Part shown: piece by piece, positions 1 through 7,110 of the stretch
How positions within the stretch are numbered: the first letter of the stretch is position 1
Layout: every line of letters begins with the position of its first letter
Origin: a virus
Strand: one strand, 5' to 3'
Virus record (IMG/VR): IMGVR_UViG_3300028840_001551
Coordinates: 1 to 45,745 of that record
DNA length: 45,745 bases
The notes under the pieces: generated by a model
Told to the model about the DNA's origin: nothing
Databases searched by the model: none
The model's input: only the letters and a program-made list of their open reading frames with translations
Program-made: the position numbers and the translations under genes

Positions 1-144
1 ATGGCAAAATCTTTTGCACCCATGTCAGCCATGTCGTAAATGTAGATCGTCTTGTTGCGGCAAGGGTTATTGCACTCGCGTTCATCCTTCACCCATCCGG
101 TTGCATGTATGCCAAGATCATCAGGTCTCTTGATGATGATCGCG
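1..144. repeat. Terminal direct repeat, left copy (circular closure)
   Basis: These 144 bases are identical to the last 144 bases of the window (45602-45745). An open reading frame continues cleanly across the join, so this is best read as assembly overlap of a circular or circularly permuted genome of 45,601 bp. A genuine short terminal repeat of a linear virion DNA is the alternative, but the repeat lies inside a coding gene and shows no end-specific structure. Confidence 0.95.
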
Positions 145-236
145 ATCATCCCGGCATAACCCTCAGGAGTGAATTCAAGCGTCCCTACTCGGGGAACTTC
201 GATCTTGACGCAGTCTTGTTGCTGAGGTTTGTCCAT
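1..236 (-). CDS. TPEEYAK-family small protein A (spans the circular join; N-terminal part)
   Basis: The start is ATG at 236 and the frame leaves the window at base 1. On the circle it continues from 45601 down to a stop at 45508, giving 109 residues. Residues 19-36 carry TLEFTPEGYAGMIAIII, the core motif of a paralogous family found about ten times in this genome. After it come two Cys pairs in the stretch DERECNNPCRN, which could bind a metal. The start overlaps the end of family member C by 52 nt, and the end overlaps member B by 40 nt. Function is unknown. Confidence 0.8.
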   Translation of the reverse strand, partial: MDKPQQQDCVKIEVPRVGTLEFTPEGYAGMIAIIIKRPDDLGIHATGWVKDERECNNPCRNKTIYIYDMADMGAKDFA

Positions 237-640
237 AGGTTTGGGCTCACTGATCTGATGTGAAGTTTGGTCGCGATTGATTCTAGCGCAGTGCGGACGT
301 TGTCCTCATACTCTCGATACGATTCGGTGTGGCGGAAGTCGTATGAGTGTGTCCCTGGCGGCAATCTAAACGCTGTCCTACATCCTGTCATCCGAGAGAC
401 AGGCTGATCTGACGCAATGAATCCATCCAGTACAACAAACTCATTCCATCGCCGACCAGAATACGTTAGATACATCCTCTTGCCCTCTATCCCCGCGGCA
501 ATCAACTTGGCGTACTCCTCCGGCTCTATCTCGACTGAGACGGATACTCCTTGATAGGATGCTGAGACTGTGACGGGATCTGTTTCACACTGGCTGCAAA
601 GTGCGTCGCTCCCAGGGGCTGTAGAAGTTTGGTTATGCAT
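185..640 (-). CDS. TPEEYAK-family small protein C
   Basis: The protein has 151 residues from ATG 640; a TTG nine bases upstream is less likely. The core SVEIEPEEYAKLIAAGI matches the family, preceded by an alternating hydrophobic strand and followed by a beta-rich middle and a C-terminal helix (VRTALESIATKLHI) seen in other members. The N-terminal segment contains a CSQC pair. Its first 115 nt overlap the end of member D in another frame, and its end overlaps member A. Nothing indicates an enzyme. Function is unknown; being in the early leftward arm suggests a host-takeover or regulatory role (inference). Confidence 0.8.
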   Translation of the reverse strand: MHNQTSTAPGSDALCSQCETDPVTVSASYQGVSVSVEIEPEEYAKLIAAGIEGKRMYLTYSGRRWNEFVVLDGFIASDQPVSRMTGCRTAFRLPPGTHSYDFRHTESYREYEDNVRTALESIATKLHIRSVSPNLWTNLSNKTASRSKFPE

Positions 641-894
641 TCGATCCAATCTCCGTTGCGGTAGATGTGATATTTGTATGTTTTGCGGATAGTAAACTCG
701 AACTCAATCCTGCAGCCGTACTGAATGATGGGGTTGCCGTTTGGGAGGAGCCATAGCGTGCCATGGACACACCTCGCCAACACGTCACCACTGCCGATCT
801 TCATGCTCATAGCCTTCGCATAGGCTTCTGGCGTCATGGTGATGCGAATATGAACGCAGCCATGATGCGCTTCGAATGTTATGGGGTCGTTCAT
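526..894 (-). CDS. TPEEYAK-family small protein D
   Basis: The protein has 122 residues from ATG 894, with a GAGGTAG ribosome-binding sequence just upstream. The core RITMTPEAYAKAMSMKI follows a short strand (CVHIRITM). The middle is beta-rich, and a terminal helix includes WIECITKLLQPLG. It overlaps member C by 115 nt in another frame, long for a phage operon, so one end may be wrong or both frames may really be used. It is the first gene after a hairpin that may end transcription from the genes to its right. Confidence 0.8.
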   Translation of the reverse strand: MNDPITFEAHHGCVHIRITMTPEAYAKAMSMKIGSGDVLARCVHGTLWLLPNGNPIIQYGCRIEFEFTIRKTYKYHIYRNGDWIECITKLLQPLGATHFAASVKQIPSQSQHPIKEYPSQSR

Positions 895-921
895 GAAGCT
901 ACCTCGAAAGTGAAAGGAAAA

Positions 922-946
922 GCCGACAGACTAAATGACTGCCGGC
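922..946 (-). terminator. Hairpin with T-rich tail, leftward
   Basis: An eight-base inverted repeat with one mismatch (arms 922-929 and 939-946) surrounds a nine-base loop. Reading leftward it is followed by TTTTCCTTTC. It sits between gene 983-1174 and the family cluster D-C-A-B. It may be a weak intrinsic terminator or attenuator. Confidence 0.4.
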
Positions 947-982
947 CCTGTGGGATGGATGGGGATGTGGGAATTACTTACC

Positions 983-1174
983 TTACTTCCATTCCGTGCT
1001 GGATGCAATAAGGCGCACGATAGCTTGTTCGCTCAAGGCGATGAGGCTTTGCAGATTCGCCTCTGGGATATCCTCCCCCGTCTTGATGAAGTCGACCAGC
1101 GTAGCGATCGGCATGAGCTCTTTTCTGACGCGTTGCTCAGGGGTGTCCTTGATGATGATCTCGTTCATGTTCAT
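983..1174 (-). CDS. Small hypothetical protein
   Basis: The protein has 63 residues, starting with tandem ATGs (1174 and 1168) after GGGAG. It is predicted to be mostly helical (RVRKELMPIATLVDFIKTG, then LQSLIALSEQAIVRLIA), with no Cys and no membrane segment. It lies 21 bp after the 92-residue gene in the same leftward run. I do not recognise it. Confidence 0.6.
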   Translation of the reverse strand: MNMNEIIIKDTPEQRVRKELMPIATLVDFIKTGEDIPEANLQSLIALSEQAIVRLIASSTEWK

Positions 1175-1195
1175 TCACTCCCATAGTTAGGTTCG

Positions 1196-1474
1196 TTATG
1201 CCCCGATTTCGAGGCAGGCTTTCATCAGGTGATCGATGATGACTTTCTCTTGCTGTTCGTCAAGGCCTGTGCAAATCACCATGTCAGGCTTCAGTGCCTT
1301 TGTAAGTAGCTTGATGCGGGTGTCAGGGGGCATCGCGGAGATGCAGTTCATGACCTTCATAAGGGCTTCGTAAAGCTCCATACCGACGATCATCTCGCCG
1401 ACAACACCGCTCTCCTTCATTGAAGCCTGCACTTCGTGCCGGGCCTCGGTTGACTTGCGTTCGGGTTTCTTCAT
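1196..1474 (-). CDS. Small hypothetical helical protein
   Basis: The protein has 92 residues from ATG 1474, chosen because ACGAGAGGTA, the shared ribosome-binding leader of this arm, lies immediately upstream. The first 20 residues are strongly basic (KKPERKSTEARHE), followed by hydrophobic helices. It follows the VWA-metallopeptidase gene after a hairpin and may belong to the same cassette. Function is unknown. Confidence 0.65.
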   Translation of the reverse strand: MKKPERKSTEARHEVQASMKESGVVGEMIVGMELYEALMKVMNCISAMPPDTRIKLLTKALKPDMVICTGLDEQQEKVIIDHLMKACLEIGA

Positions 1475-1540
1475 TTTCTCTACCTCTCGTTGTGTGTTGG
1501 GGATCTGCCTCATCAGCGCCAGGCGATCAGTCCTGAGCGG

Positions 1541-1559
1541 ACGCCTCGCGGGGAGGCGT
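1541..1559 (-). terminator. Perfect hairpin after the VWA-metallopeptidase gene
   Basis: Seven-base perfect arms (ACGCCTC at 1541-1547, GAGGCGT at 1553-1559) enclose a five-base loop, eight bases past the VWA gene stop in the leftward direction. There is no T-tract. It is therefore more likely an mRNA-stabilising or processing hairpin than a complete terminator. A CACACAACGAGAGG leader for the next gene follows about 50 bases on. Confidence 0.45.
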
Positions 1560-1566
1560 TTCGGCG

Positions 1567-2700
1567 TTATACTTCGATCTTGATCACATCCCCGAAGGAT
1601 GCGAAGTCCTCGTTCTGAGTTGTGACGAATATGGTCGGTACACCAGGATCCTCAGGGGTGTCGCACGGGAACCCGTCCGTCGCGTAGATCAAGGCCGCGG
1701 GAGCTTCGTCCATATCCTGAACATAGTCCGTGACAGGCTTGAACCATGTTCCGCCCCTGCCCTTGCATTCCACCCCGTCGAGGGGCAGGTCGTAGGGGGT
1801 GTATTCCTTGACCGATTGAATCTCAGAGTCGCACATGATCTGCGTCAACCTTGTAGGTGATTCGTCAAGGATGCTGTTCAGCTCTGAGACGAACGCTTGC
1901 AGTTCCTTGTCGCTGACACTTCCAGACGTATCGAAAGCGACCACAAGGTGTGGTAGCTTCGTGCTGCGATGACTCGGTAGGTATAACCCGCGATGGGCGA
2001 ACCGCCGATTAGGCGGGCACCATGTAGAGTCGTTATTGTCGGTCGTGATCTGGATGAACATGCGCAATGCCGCTTTCCAGTCGATCTTGGGGGACAACAG
2101 TCCCTCGACAAGGTGATCCAAACTACCAGGAAGCTTCCCGGCTTTGCGTGCTTGCTGAGCAGCTTGAGCCGTTGCAGCTTTCCAGTTGTTCTCCAGTTGC
2201 TTAGCCTCGGCAGGGGAAGCAGTGCTTTGCCCGTCCTCGCCCTTGGCCTTGACGAACTCACCGCAACCGCCGAAGTTATTCCCGCCGCCTTGCTGCTCGT
2301 CGGGGAGTAGCGTGTAGATCTCATCGGCCGACTTACCTGCGTACTGAGGGTCGATCAACCCATCCTTGGGCATGGTCAACCCTGCATCCTTCAGAATCGG
2401 GTTGATGGCGTAGTCACCGGCACGATTGAACTTGCCGTGATCCCGGCCGTTCGTCCTTGTCACGTGCTGCAATGCGCAGTGCATGACCTCGTGAGCGACA
2501 ACAAATTGAAGCTCATCACCGCGCAACTTGTGCACGAATTCGGGGTCGTAATAGATCTTCCTACCATCGACACCCATAGTGCCGAGTCCCGCAGCCTCTT
2601 CAAGCTGCAGGCGAAGCGCAAGGCCGCCGAAAAACGGTTGATTGATCAGCAGTTGAGCTCTTGCCTTGCCGATCTTTTGACGTGCTGAGTGATCAGTCAT
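1567..2700 (-). CDS. Metallopeptidase-like plus von Willebrand A protein (CobT/ViaA-like partner of MoxR ATPase)
   Basis: The protein has 377 residues. The N-terminal part has a zinc-peptidase motif HEVMH at residues 70-74, as in DUF2201 (putative metallopeptidase domain). The C-terminal part is a VWA fold with an intact metal-ion-dependent adhesion site: DTSGS at 257-261, Thr near 318 in GRGGTW, and Asp near 342 in ATDG. A Gln/Ala-rich linker (about 135-190) joins them. In bacteria such proteins work with MoxR-type AAA+ ATPases, one of which is encoded 2.3 kb upstream at 5004-6053. ATG 2700 has GAGAGAGGTAG upstream. Likely role: substrate adaptor or protease arm of a chaperone-like machine; the target is unknown. 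Confidence 0.88.
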   Translation of the reverse strand: MTDHSARQKIGKARAQLLINQPFFGGLALRLQLEEAAGLGTMGVDGRKIYYDPEFVHKLRGDELQFVVAHEVMHCALQHVTRTNGRDHGKFNRAGDYAINPILKDAGLTMPKDGLIDPQYAGKSADEIYTLLPDEQQGGGNNFGGCGEFVKAKGEDGQSTASPAEAKQLENNWKAATAQAAQQARKAGKLPGSLDHLVEGLLSPKIDWKAALRMFIQITTDNNDSTWCPPNRRFAHRGLYLPSHRSTKLPHLVVAFDTSGSVSDKELQAFVSELNSILDESPTRLTQIMCDSEIQSVKEYTPYDLPLDGVECKGRGGTWFKPVTDYVQDMDEAPAALIYATDGFPCDTPEDPGVPTIFVTTQNEDFASFGDVIKIEV

Positions 2701-2702
2701 GA

Positions 2703-2765
2703 TACTACCTCTCTCGTTTGTGTGTGTGAATCAAGCGAATACGTGCCACCCCCTTGAGATGGCAC
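2703..2765 (-). promoter_or_regulatory. Hairpin plus ACACACAAAC leader of the VWA gene
   Basis: Reading leftward: a hairpin (GTGCCA/TGGCAC, 2743-2765, 11-base loop), then ATTCGC-N2-GATT, then a C/A-rich run with CACACACAAAC, then CGAGAGAGG and ATG 2700. The same order recurs before other early genes (3508, 39938, 40444, 40983). It is probably a common 5' leader for translation or RNA processing (inference). Confidence 0.5.
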
Positions 2766-2778
2766 GGGGTTCGGTTGA

Positions 2779-2952
2779 CTACGTGGTTAGGAGCTTGGCG
2801 ATCTCCTCATGGCATTTCTTGATCTTCGCCTCGGATTCCTCGATGCGCTCAAGGTTCCATTTCACGGCCTCAATAATGATCCGTTCTTTTTCCGTGAAGA
2901 TAAGCTTCTCTGCCTCCTGGTAGAGACGGTGATCTTCTGGCTTGTTTCCCAT
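2779..2952 (-). CDS. Small coiled-coil protein
   Basis: The protein has 57 residues from ATG 2952 with GAGGTAATC upstream. It is a highly charged continuous helix (EAEKLIFTEKERIIIEAVKW, then ERIEESEAKIKKCHEEI), typical of a short coiled coil. It lies inside the MoxR-VWA cassette between the VWA gene and the 176-residue gene. It could be a small adaptor of that complex (inference). I do not recognise the family. Confidence 0.65.
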   Translation of the reverse strand: MGNKPEDHRLYQEAEKLIFTEKERIIIEAVKWNLERIEESEAKIKKCHEEIAKLLTT

Positions 2953-2977
2953 GATTACCTCATGTCTTGGGTTTATG

Positions 2978-3508
2978 TTAACCGTCGCCTCGTTTGCTCC
3001 TCCATAGCGTTGCAGAGGGGCAACCGTAGCGACCTTCGGGAACTTCGTCCTTCACCCATGTACGATCACCTGCAGGGTTGTGCCTGGCGTCGTAGTTCTC
3101 GGGGAGCGTCGTTTCAACGCTGTACGTTTTGATTCCGCAATAGAACCTGCCGAAAAGGCTGATGAACACTGATGGTATTCTGATGCGCGTATCGAACACG
3201 AACCAGAACTTGCCCTTCCAAGGGTTGTTCTTGGCGTACTTATAGTCGTAGACCTCGGCACGCGGCAACCCTGCGGGGTTCTTGCTGTTAAGACGTCGAA
3301 TGAGCTCCGAGTCGAACTCTTTATCCCAGTTTGCATCACGGATCGGTGTCTTGCTCGGGAACGGACTACCGCATGGCCGCATCCATCGCGACAGGAAAAT
3401 GTCGAGCTTGAACCACCTGGCCCATAAGCCCTTTTCGAACTTGCCGACGCTGAACCCGTCCTTGCCAAATTTGATGGTGACGCCTACGGGCGGTTTATAC
3501 TGCTGCAC
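2978..3508 (-). CDS. Hypothetical protein in the MoxR-VWA cassette
   Basis: The protein has 176 residues. GTG 3508 is preferred because AAGGAGG lies six bases upstream; an in-frame TTG at 3514 would touch that site. It is rich in aromatic and basic residues (GLWARWFKLDIFLSRWMRP; NPWKGKFWFVFDTRIRIP), with hydrophobic patches near residues 105-125 that fall short of a clear membrane helix. No motif is recognised. It lies between the VWA and DUF3150-like genes with its own hairpin leader. Confidence 0.65.
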   Translation of the reverse strand: MQQYKPPVGVTIKFGKDGFSVGKFEKGLWARWFKLDIFLSRWMRPCGSPFPSKTPIRDANWDKEFDSELIRRLNSKNPAGLPRAEVYDYKYAKNNPWKGKFWFVFDTRIRIPSVFISLFGRFYCGIKTYSVETTLPENYDARHNPAGDRTWVKDEVPEGRYGCPSATLWRSKRGDG

Positions 3509-3553
3509 GTGCAACCTCCTTCGTTTTGAGTTGTTGCGTTAATCCTGCGAATG

Positions 3554-3581
3554 TGTGCCCCTACTATACAGCAAGGGCACA
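3554..3581 (-). promoter_or_regulatory. Hairpin leader of gene 2978-3508
   Basis: Arms TGTGCCC (3554-3560) and GGGCACA (3575-3581) enclose a 14-base loop. The leftward flanks CGAACC before and ATTCGC-N2-GATT-N-AC after match the leader of the VWA gene, so this is a duplicated intergenic element. Within the loop, TATAGT could serve as a -10 element, but no good -35 is seen. Confidence 0.45.
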
Positions 3582-3594
3582 AGGTTCGGGGGAT

Positions 3595-4491
3595 CTACGC
3601 GTAGGCGCTCATCCGTTCAATCAGTTCCTGAGCAGCCTTGGCCGTCTCATTACGTGCGGTCTCACTACTCCTAAGCCCTTCGGCTGTGTAGCGTGTGAGC
3701 TGTTCAACGGCTTCCTGCCTGAGTTGTTCAAGCCCCGCGTCACCCGACAGGTTCAAGGCCGGGAGGATGTCGCAGAGTTCGGTGAGGTTCGTCACGAGTG
3801 AATCGCGGAACGTCCCACGTTTTGCCCCCTTTTCGTCGGGGTTGAATGCGGGGAGCTTTACCGCCATGGCCTCGATACAGTCGTAAAGCCGTTTCCAGAC
3901 GGTATTCATACCGCTTTCAAGCTTGCGCTGCACACTGTCCTCGATGGACTTCGCCACGGTATCAACCGCGTCATGATTCAGCTCGACCATGAAGTGCCCG
4001 GCAGTCGGGATCGGTTCGATTTCAGTTTCAAACCTGAACTTGCTTTCGACCTCTTCAGGTGAGGGGTAGTCGTCGGGGTTGAAACCGCCGTTCAGCATTA
4101 CCTTGGCTTCGTTCACGATATCGGGATAGGCCGCGATAAAGTCGGCAACAAGCTTGTCGTGCGTCGCCTTGAACTTGTTAAGCTCAGACGAATACTCAAG
4201 GAAGATAGCGGAGCTCAGCACACGCCGACCCTTATCGTCAAAGGGGACGGTGCGGTCATTGTGCCAAGCACGAGCTGCATTCTGATTCTTGGTGATCGCC
4301 TCAAGGGCTGACTTATCAACCAGCGTCTTATAGGTGCGAAACGCGTCTGAACGCGTCTTACTGCGCACGGCTTCGGTCTCTTTCTTGTCGAGCTTAGATG
4401 CCCGCCAGGATCCGAACGACAGATTCACGAGCATAGCCCGCGATGTGATGTCGAGGCGCTTGTGCACCTTGTCTGTTGTGTTTTCGGTCAT
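3595..4491 (-). CDS. DUF3150-like protein of the MoxR-VWA cassette
   Basis: The protein has 298 residues from ATG 4491, chosen for CGAGAGGTAACATC just upstream; the frame stays open further upstream without a site. It is largely helical, with a conserved-looking centre (GRRVLSSAIFLEYSSELNKF) and a C-terminal helical repeat (LNLSGDAGLEQLRQEAVEQL). In size, composition and position beside a MoxR ATPase and a VWA protein it resembles DUF3150 proteins of other phages; this rests on recall, not a search. It is probably a structural or adaptor subunit of the complex. Confidence 0.6.
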   Translation of the reverse strand: MTENTTDKVHKRLDITSRAMLVNLSFGSWRASKLDKKETEAVRSKTRSDAFRTYKTLVDKSALEAITKNQNAARAWHNDRTVPFDDKGRRVLSSAIFLEYSSELNKFKATHDKLVADFIAAYPDIVNEAKVMLNGGFNPDDYPSPEEVESKFRFETEIEPIPTAGHFMVELNHDAVDTVAKSIEDSVQRKLESGMNTVWKRLYDCIEAMAVKLPAFNPDEKGAKRGTFRDSLVTNLTELCDILPALNLSGDAGLEQLRQEAVEQLTRYTAEGLRSSETARNETAKAAQELIERMSAYA

Positions 4492-4592
4492 GATGTTACC
4501 TCTCGTGTTATGGGTTGCTAATCGGGTGAAATTGAGAACCGCTACAGGGTGTTCCACCTGCAACGGCTCGGGGTTTTTCTGGCGGGGAAAGG

Positions 4593-4769
4593 TTATCCGG
4601 TAAACTCCATCTCCTTGAGCAACTTCTTTTCGCGTTCCAATTCCTCGGAGATAGCGGCGATAGAACTCATTCGACGCTTCACTTTCGCAACGAACTCGTC
4701 ATAGCGTTCTTGCTGGAGATCGGCGGCGGCTTGTTCCTTGGCGGCTTCGGTTGTCATGTTGTCGTTCAT
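4593..4769 (-). CDS. Small charged helical protein
   Basis: The protein has 58 residues from ATG 4769, two bases after the stop of the 71-residue gene, which suggests translational coupling because no strong ribosome site is present. It is an almost continuous charged helix (AAADLQQERYDEFVAKVKRR; ISEELEREKKLLKEMEF), probably a coiled coil. Function is unknown. Confidence 0.6.
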   Translation of the reverse strand: MNDNMTTEAAKEQAAADLQQERYDEFVAKVKRRMSSIAAISEELEREKKLLKEMEFTG

Positions 4770-4771
4770 GG

Positions 4772-4987
4772 TTAGAATGAATCCTTGATTGACTTGTTGA
4801 TTTCATCCGTTAGAGCCCGCACCTTGTCGGTTAGCTCACGGGGAAACGTGATAGGGGTTGTGCTATACCCCTCATTGAACCGTTGCGTTGCTACCTCCTT
4901 ATCGTTTAGCATTACGGCATACTCGCCTTGAATCGTGGGAACTCCTTCGTTCTCGCCCATCTTCCAGCTTTTAAGCTTGAGGTCCAT
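4772..4987 (-). CDS. Small hypothetical protein
   Basis: The protein has 71 residues from ATG 4987 with a strong AAGGAGGTAGAA site. A predicted beta-rich N-terminal half (LKLKSWKMGENEGVPTIQGE) is followed by a C-terminal helix (ELTDKVRALTDEINKSI). It lies directly after the MoxR ATPase gene in transcription order. I do not recognise it. Confidence 0.65.
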   Translation of the reverse strand: MDLKLKSWKMGENEGVPTIQGEYAVMLNDKEVATQRFNEGYSTTPITFPRELTDKVRALTDEINKSIKDSF

Positions 4988-5003
4988 TTCTACCTCCTTC
5001 TTG

Positions 5004-6053
5004 TTAGGTTAACACGTCTTTATTCTCGATAGACCAGAGGGTGAACGCTTGAGTCGTGCAAAGCTCCGGCCATTCCTTACGGGCTGACATACTGCACACG
5101 GTCAATACGCTGAACTCATCTCCTAACCGCGTGACATACTGCAAAACGGCTTGGAAGTTGTCAACCGTCGCACGCATTGCAAGCGTAGTAGCGATAGCCC
5201 ACTTTGCCCCGGGGGACTCGGGAAGCTGAGCATTCATCGGGTCAAGCAATACCGCGTCTGGATTCGGCAACTCACGTGCAAGCTGCAGATACGCCATGAA
5301 ATCGGCCGCAGTACCATCTCCTACGGTGCCCGCGATCAACTCATGTTCGATATTACCCGAAATAAGGCCTTTTAAGCGCTTCTGAGCGACGTTCGGCATA
5401 TTTTCGGGTGTAGACTCACCCCCGTTCGTTTTGACGCTTAGAAGCTCTGAAACGGCTTGCCATGCCCTGGGACAGGGGTAGGCTCGTTCGTTCTTGCTCG
5501 GATCAAAGCTTGCAAGGGCATCGGACTTGAAACGGATAAACCCGATCACCTCGGGTTTGATGTTGTTTGCGATAGCCCATTGGCACCATGCGTTGACATC
5601 AACGTCAAGCGCGACGTGAATCATCCTCGACTTGATATGCTCAAGCATACGGTGAGTCCCGCATTTGTCGGTTTGACGATTGCCTGCAGCTACAATACTC
5701 CAACCGTCACCAAGCTTGTGCGATCCACAGCGGCGGTCAAGGATCAACTGCGACAGTGCAGCCTGCATAGCCGGCGAGGCTTGCGGTAGTTCGTCGATGA
5801 ACAGGATGCCCTCACCATCGGTAGGGATGAAGTCGGGACGATTCCAGACGGTACGACCGTTCTCAGTGCTAGGCAGTCCCATCATATCAACCGTATCGTG
5901 CATAGGGGCTCTGAAATCGATGCAACGGCCATGCTCTTGGGCAACCTCCTGCACAACCATGCTCTTACCGATGCCGGGTTGACCCCAAATCATAAGGGGT
6001 CGTTTCATTGCGACCGCCGCACGTATGGCGGTCTTGAGTTCGTTTGTGTTCAT
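5004..6053 (-). CDS. MoxR/CobS-like AAA+ ATPase
   Basis: The protein has 349 residues from ATG 6053, chosen for the CGAGAGGTAAGACAC leader; an extension to 6107 lacks a ribosome site. Walker A GQPGIGKS is at 24-31, Walker B ILFIDE at 83-88 and the sensor-1 Asn at about 125 in AAGNR. This is the MoxR branch of AAA+ ATPases, whose members remodel proteins together with VWA-domain partners. The VWA-metallopeptidase encoded further along the same transcript is the obvious partner, with the DUF3150-like protein between. Residues 200-349 form the helical lid region and carry no other domain I can name. Confidence 0.9.
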   Translation of the reverse strand: MNTNELKTAIRAAVAMKRPLMIWGQPGIGKSMVVQEVAQEHGRCIDFRAPMHDTVDMMGLPSTENGRTVWNRPDFIPTDGEGILFIDELPQASPAMQAALSQLILDRRCGSHKLGDGWSIVAAGNRQTDKCGTHRMLEHIKSRMIHVALDVDVNAWCQWAIANNIKPEVIGFIRFKSDALASFDPSKNERAYPCPRAWQAVSELLSVKTNGGESTPENMPNVAQKRLKGLISGNIEHELIAGTVGDGTAADFMAYLQLARELPNPDAVLLDPMNAQLPESPGAKWAIATTLAMRATVDNFQAVLQYVTRLGDEFSVLTVCSMSARKEWPELCTTQAFTLWSIENKDVLT

Positions 6054-6076
6054 GTGTCTTACCTCTCGTTTGTGTG

Positions 6077-6475
6077 TTAGCGGGAAAGGGAGGCTTTCTG
6101 CAACCAACCCTTACGGTCGTAGTCGTACATAGGCAAAGCCTTGTCAGTGCTCAAGTGATCGACCAATTCGCGCAGGTCATTGGCAACGCTTTTGCGGTAA
6201 GCGTCCCAATTACCAGTGAACTCGCCGCCTAGCTCGGCTTTCAATGCCTCACTCACAGCGTCAAGCCGCTTTGCCATCTCATACAGTAGACGGTCGCGGG
6301 GGGACAGGTCATCATCGAGCTTGCGACACGTGATCTTCAGGCACTTGTAACCGTCGCCCCTCAAGCTGTCGCGTTCAATATCAAGTTCATAGGTGCAATC
6401 GCTCTTATCGAACGACCCAAAAAGCACCTCAGTTTCACCGTTAATCTTCCCGGTGATTTCGTAATAATTGCTCAT
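6077..6475 (-). CDS. Hypothetical protein
   Basis: The protein has 132 residues from ATG 6475 after an ACGAGAAATAACACA leader. The N-terminal half is beta-rich (YYEITGKINGETEVLFGSF; SDCTYELDIERD). The C-terminal half is helical and charged (RLLYEMAKRLDAVSEALKAE). It lies just upstream of the MoxR ATPase on the same transcript. No family is recognised. The 163 bases to its right hold no gene I can support. Confidence 0.65.
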   Translation of the reverse strand: MSNYYEITGKINGETEVLFGSFDKSDCTYELDIERDSLRGDGYKCLKITCRKLDDDLSPRDRLLYEMAKRLDAVSEALKAELGGEFTGNWDAYRKSVANDLRELVDHLSTDKALPMYDYDRKGWLQKASLSR

Positions 6476-6638
6476 TGTGTTATTTCTCGTTATGCCCTAC
6501 CCTGAATTCAGCCTACCACGCCACACACGAGAGGCACCCACTTGGGCACCGACACAAAAAGGGGTAAAAGCGTGATAGACTGAGGTCAAGGCAAGGCGGT
6601 TTGTGTTGTGATTGCGACGCTTGAGCAAGGGGTTGGAG

Positions 6639-6830
6639 TTAGCGTTGGAATGGTGCCGGTGATTTGCCCTTGGCAATCCACCACTCATGGCAACCGCAAG
6701 ACCAGCACTTGTCGCCCGTTGTTGGGCACTTGGTGCAGATAGCAAGGCGCTTGCGTTCCTCTGTTTTGAACTTCTCATCGACTCCAGGGTCGTTTATCAC
6801 TGAGGTTATCAGGTCGAATTCAGACGCCAT
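6639..6830 (-). CDS. Small zinc-finger protein
   Basis: The protein has 63 residues from ATG 6830 with GAGGTAGTTAT upstream. Four cysteines in CTKCPTTGDKCWSCGCHEWW form a CxxC-x6-CxxC zinc site after a helical N-terminus. It overlaps no neighbour and starts five bases before the stop of the next gene. It resembles the many small zinc-ribbon proteins of phage early regions. Its partner is unknown. Confidence 0.65.
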   Translation of the reverse strand: MASEFDLITSVINDPGVDEKFKTEERKRLAICTKCPTTGDKCWSCGCHEWWIAKGKSPAPFQR

Positions 6831-6834
6831 ATAA

Positions 6835-7077
6835 CTACCTCAAAGGTTCAAAAACAAAGCTCATAAGGTCGCACGGTGCCTGAGGTTTCAACTCAGTCCG
6901 CATACGTCCGATTTGCTTCGCGGTGTTGACGTTGGATTTGACGATAGAGCGCTCGGCATCAGCTAAGCGGATATCAAGCGACTCGATACGGCTCAGGCAG
7001 TAGCCCAAACCTACCGATTTGATGATTACAAGGGTGATTGCACACCCCAAAATTATCTGCGTTCGAATGTCTCTCAT
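6835..7077 (-). CDS. Small membrane-anchored coiled-coil protein
   Basis: The protein has 80 residues from ATG 7077, preceded by CACACGAGAG. One membrane helix lies near residues 7-24 (IILGCAITLVIIKSVGLGYC), followed by a coiled coil (IESLDIRLADAERSIVKSNV). This is a single-pass topology with a cytoplasmic or periplasmic coil. It could be a superinfection or envelope-modifying factor (inference). Confidence 0.6.
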   Translation of the reverse strand: MRDIRTQIILGCAITLVIIKSVGLGYCLSRIESLDIRLADAERSIVKSNVNTAKQIGRMRTELKPQAPCDLMSFVFEPLR

Positions 7078-7091
7078 AATGCTCTCGTGTG

Positions 7092-7110
7092 TTGCGCTCA
7101 AACGGCGCAA
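7092..7110 (-). promoter_or_regulatory. Perfect hairpin in the leader of gene 6835-7077
   Basis: TTGCGC (7092-7097) and GCGCAA (7105-7110) pair perfectly around a seven-base loop. Reading leftward the hairpin runs straight into CACACGAGAG and ATG 7077. This is the same hairpin-then-CACAC-then-GAGAG order as in other early leaders. Confidence 0.5.

Noticed and set aside
1878-2324. 148-codon minus-strand frame within the VWA gene
   Set aside because: It is an out-of-frame shadow of the well-supported metallopeptidase-VWA protein.
6497-6778. 93-codon minus-strand frame overlapping the zinc-finger gene
   Set aside because: The 63-residue zinc-finger frame has a good ribosome site and Cys motif. 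This one is Ser/Asn/Arg-rich without a site.
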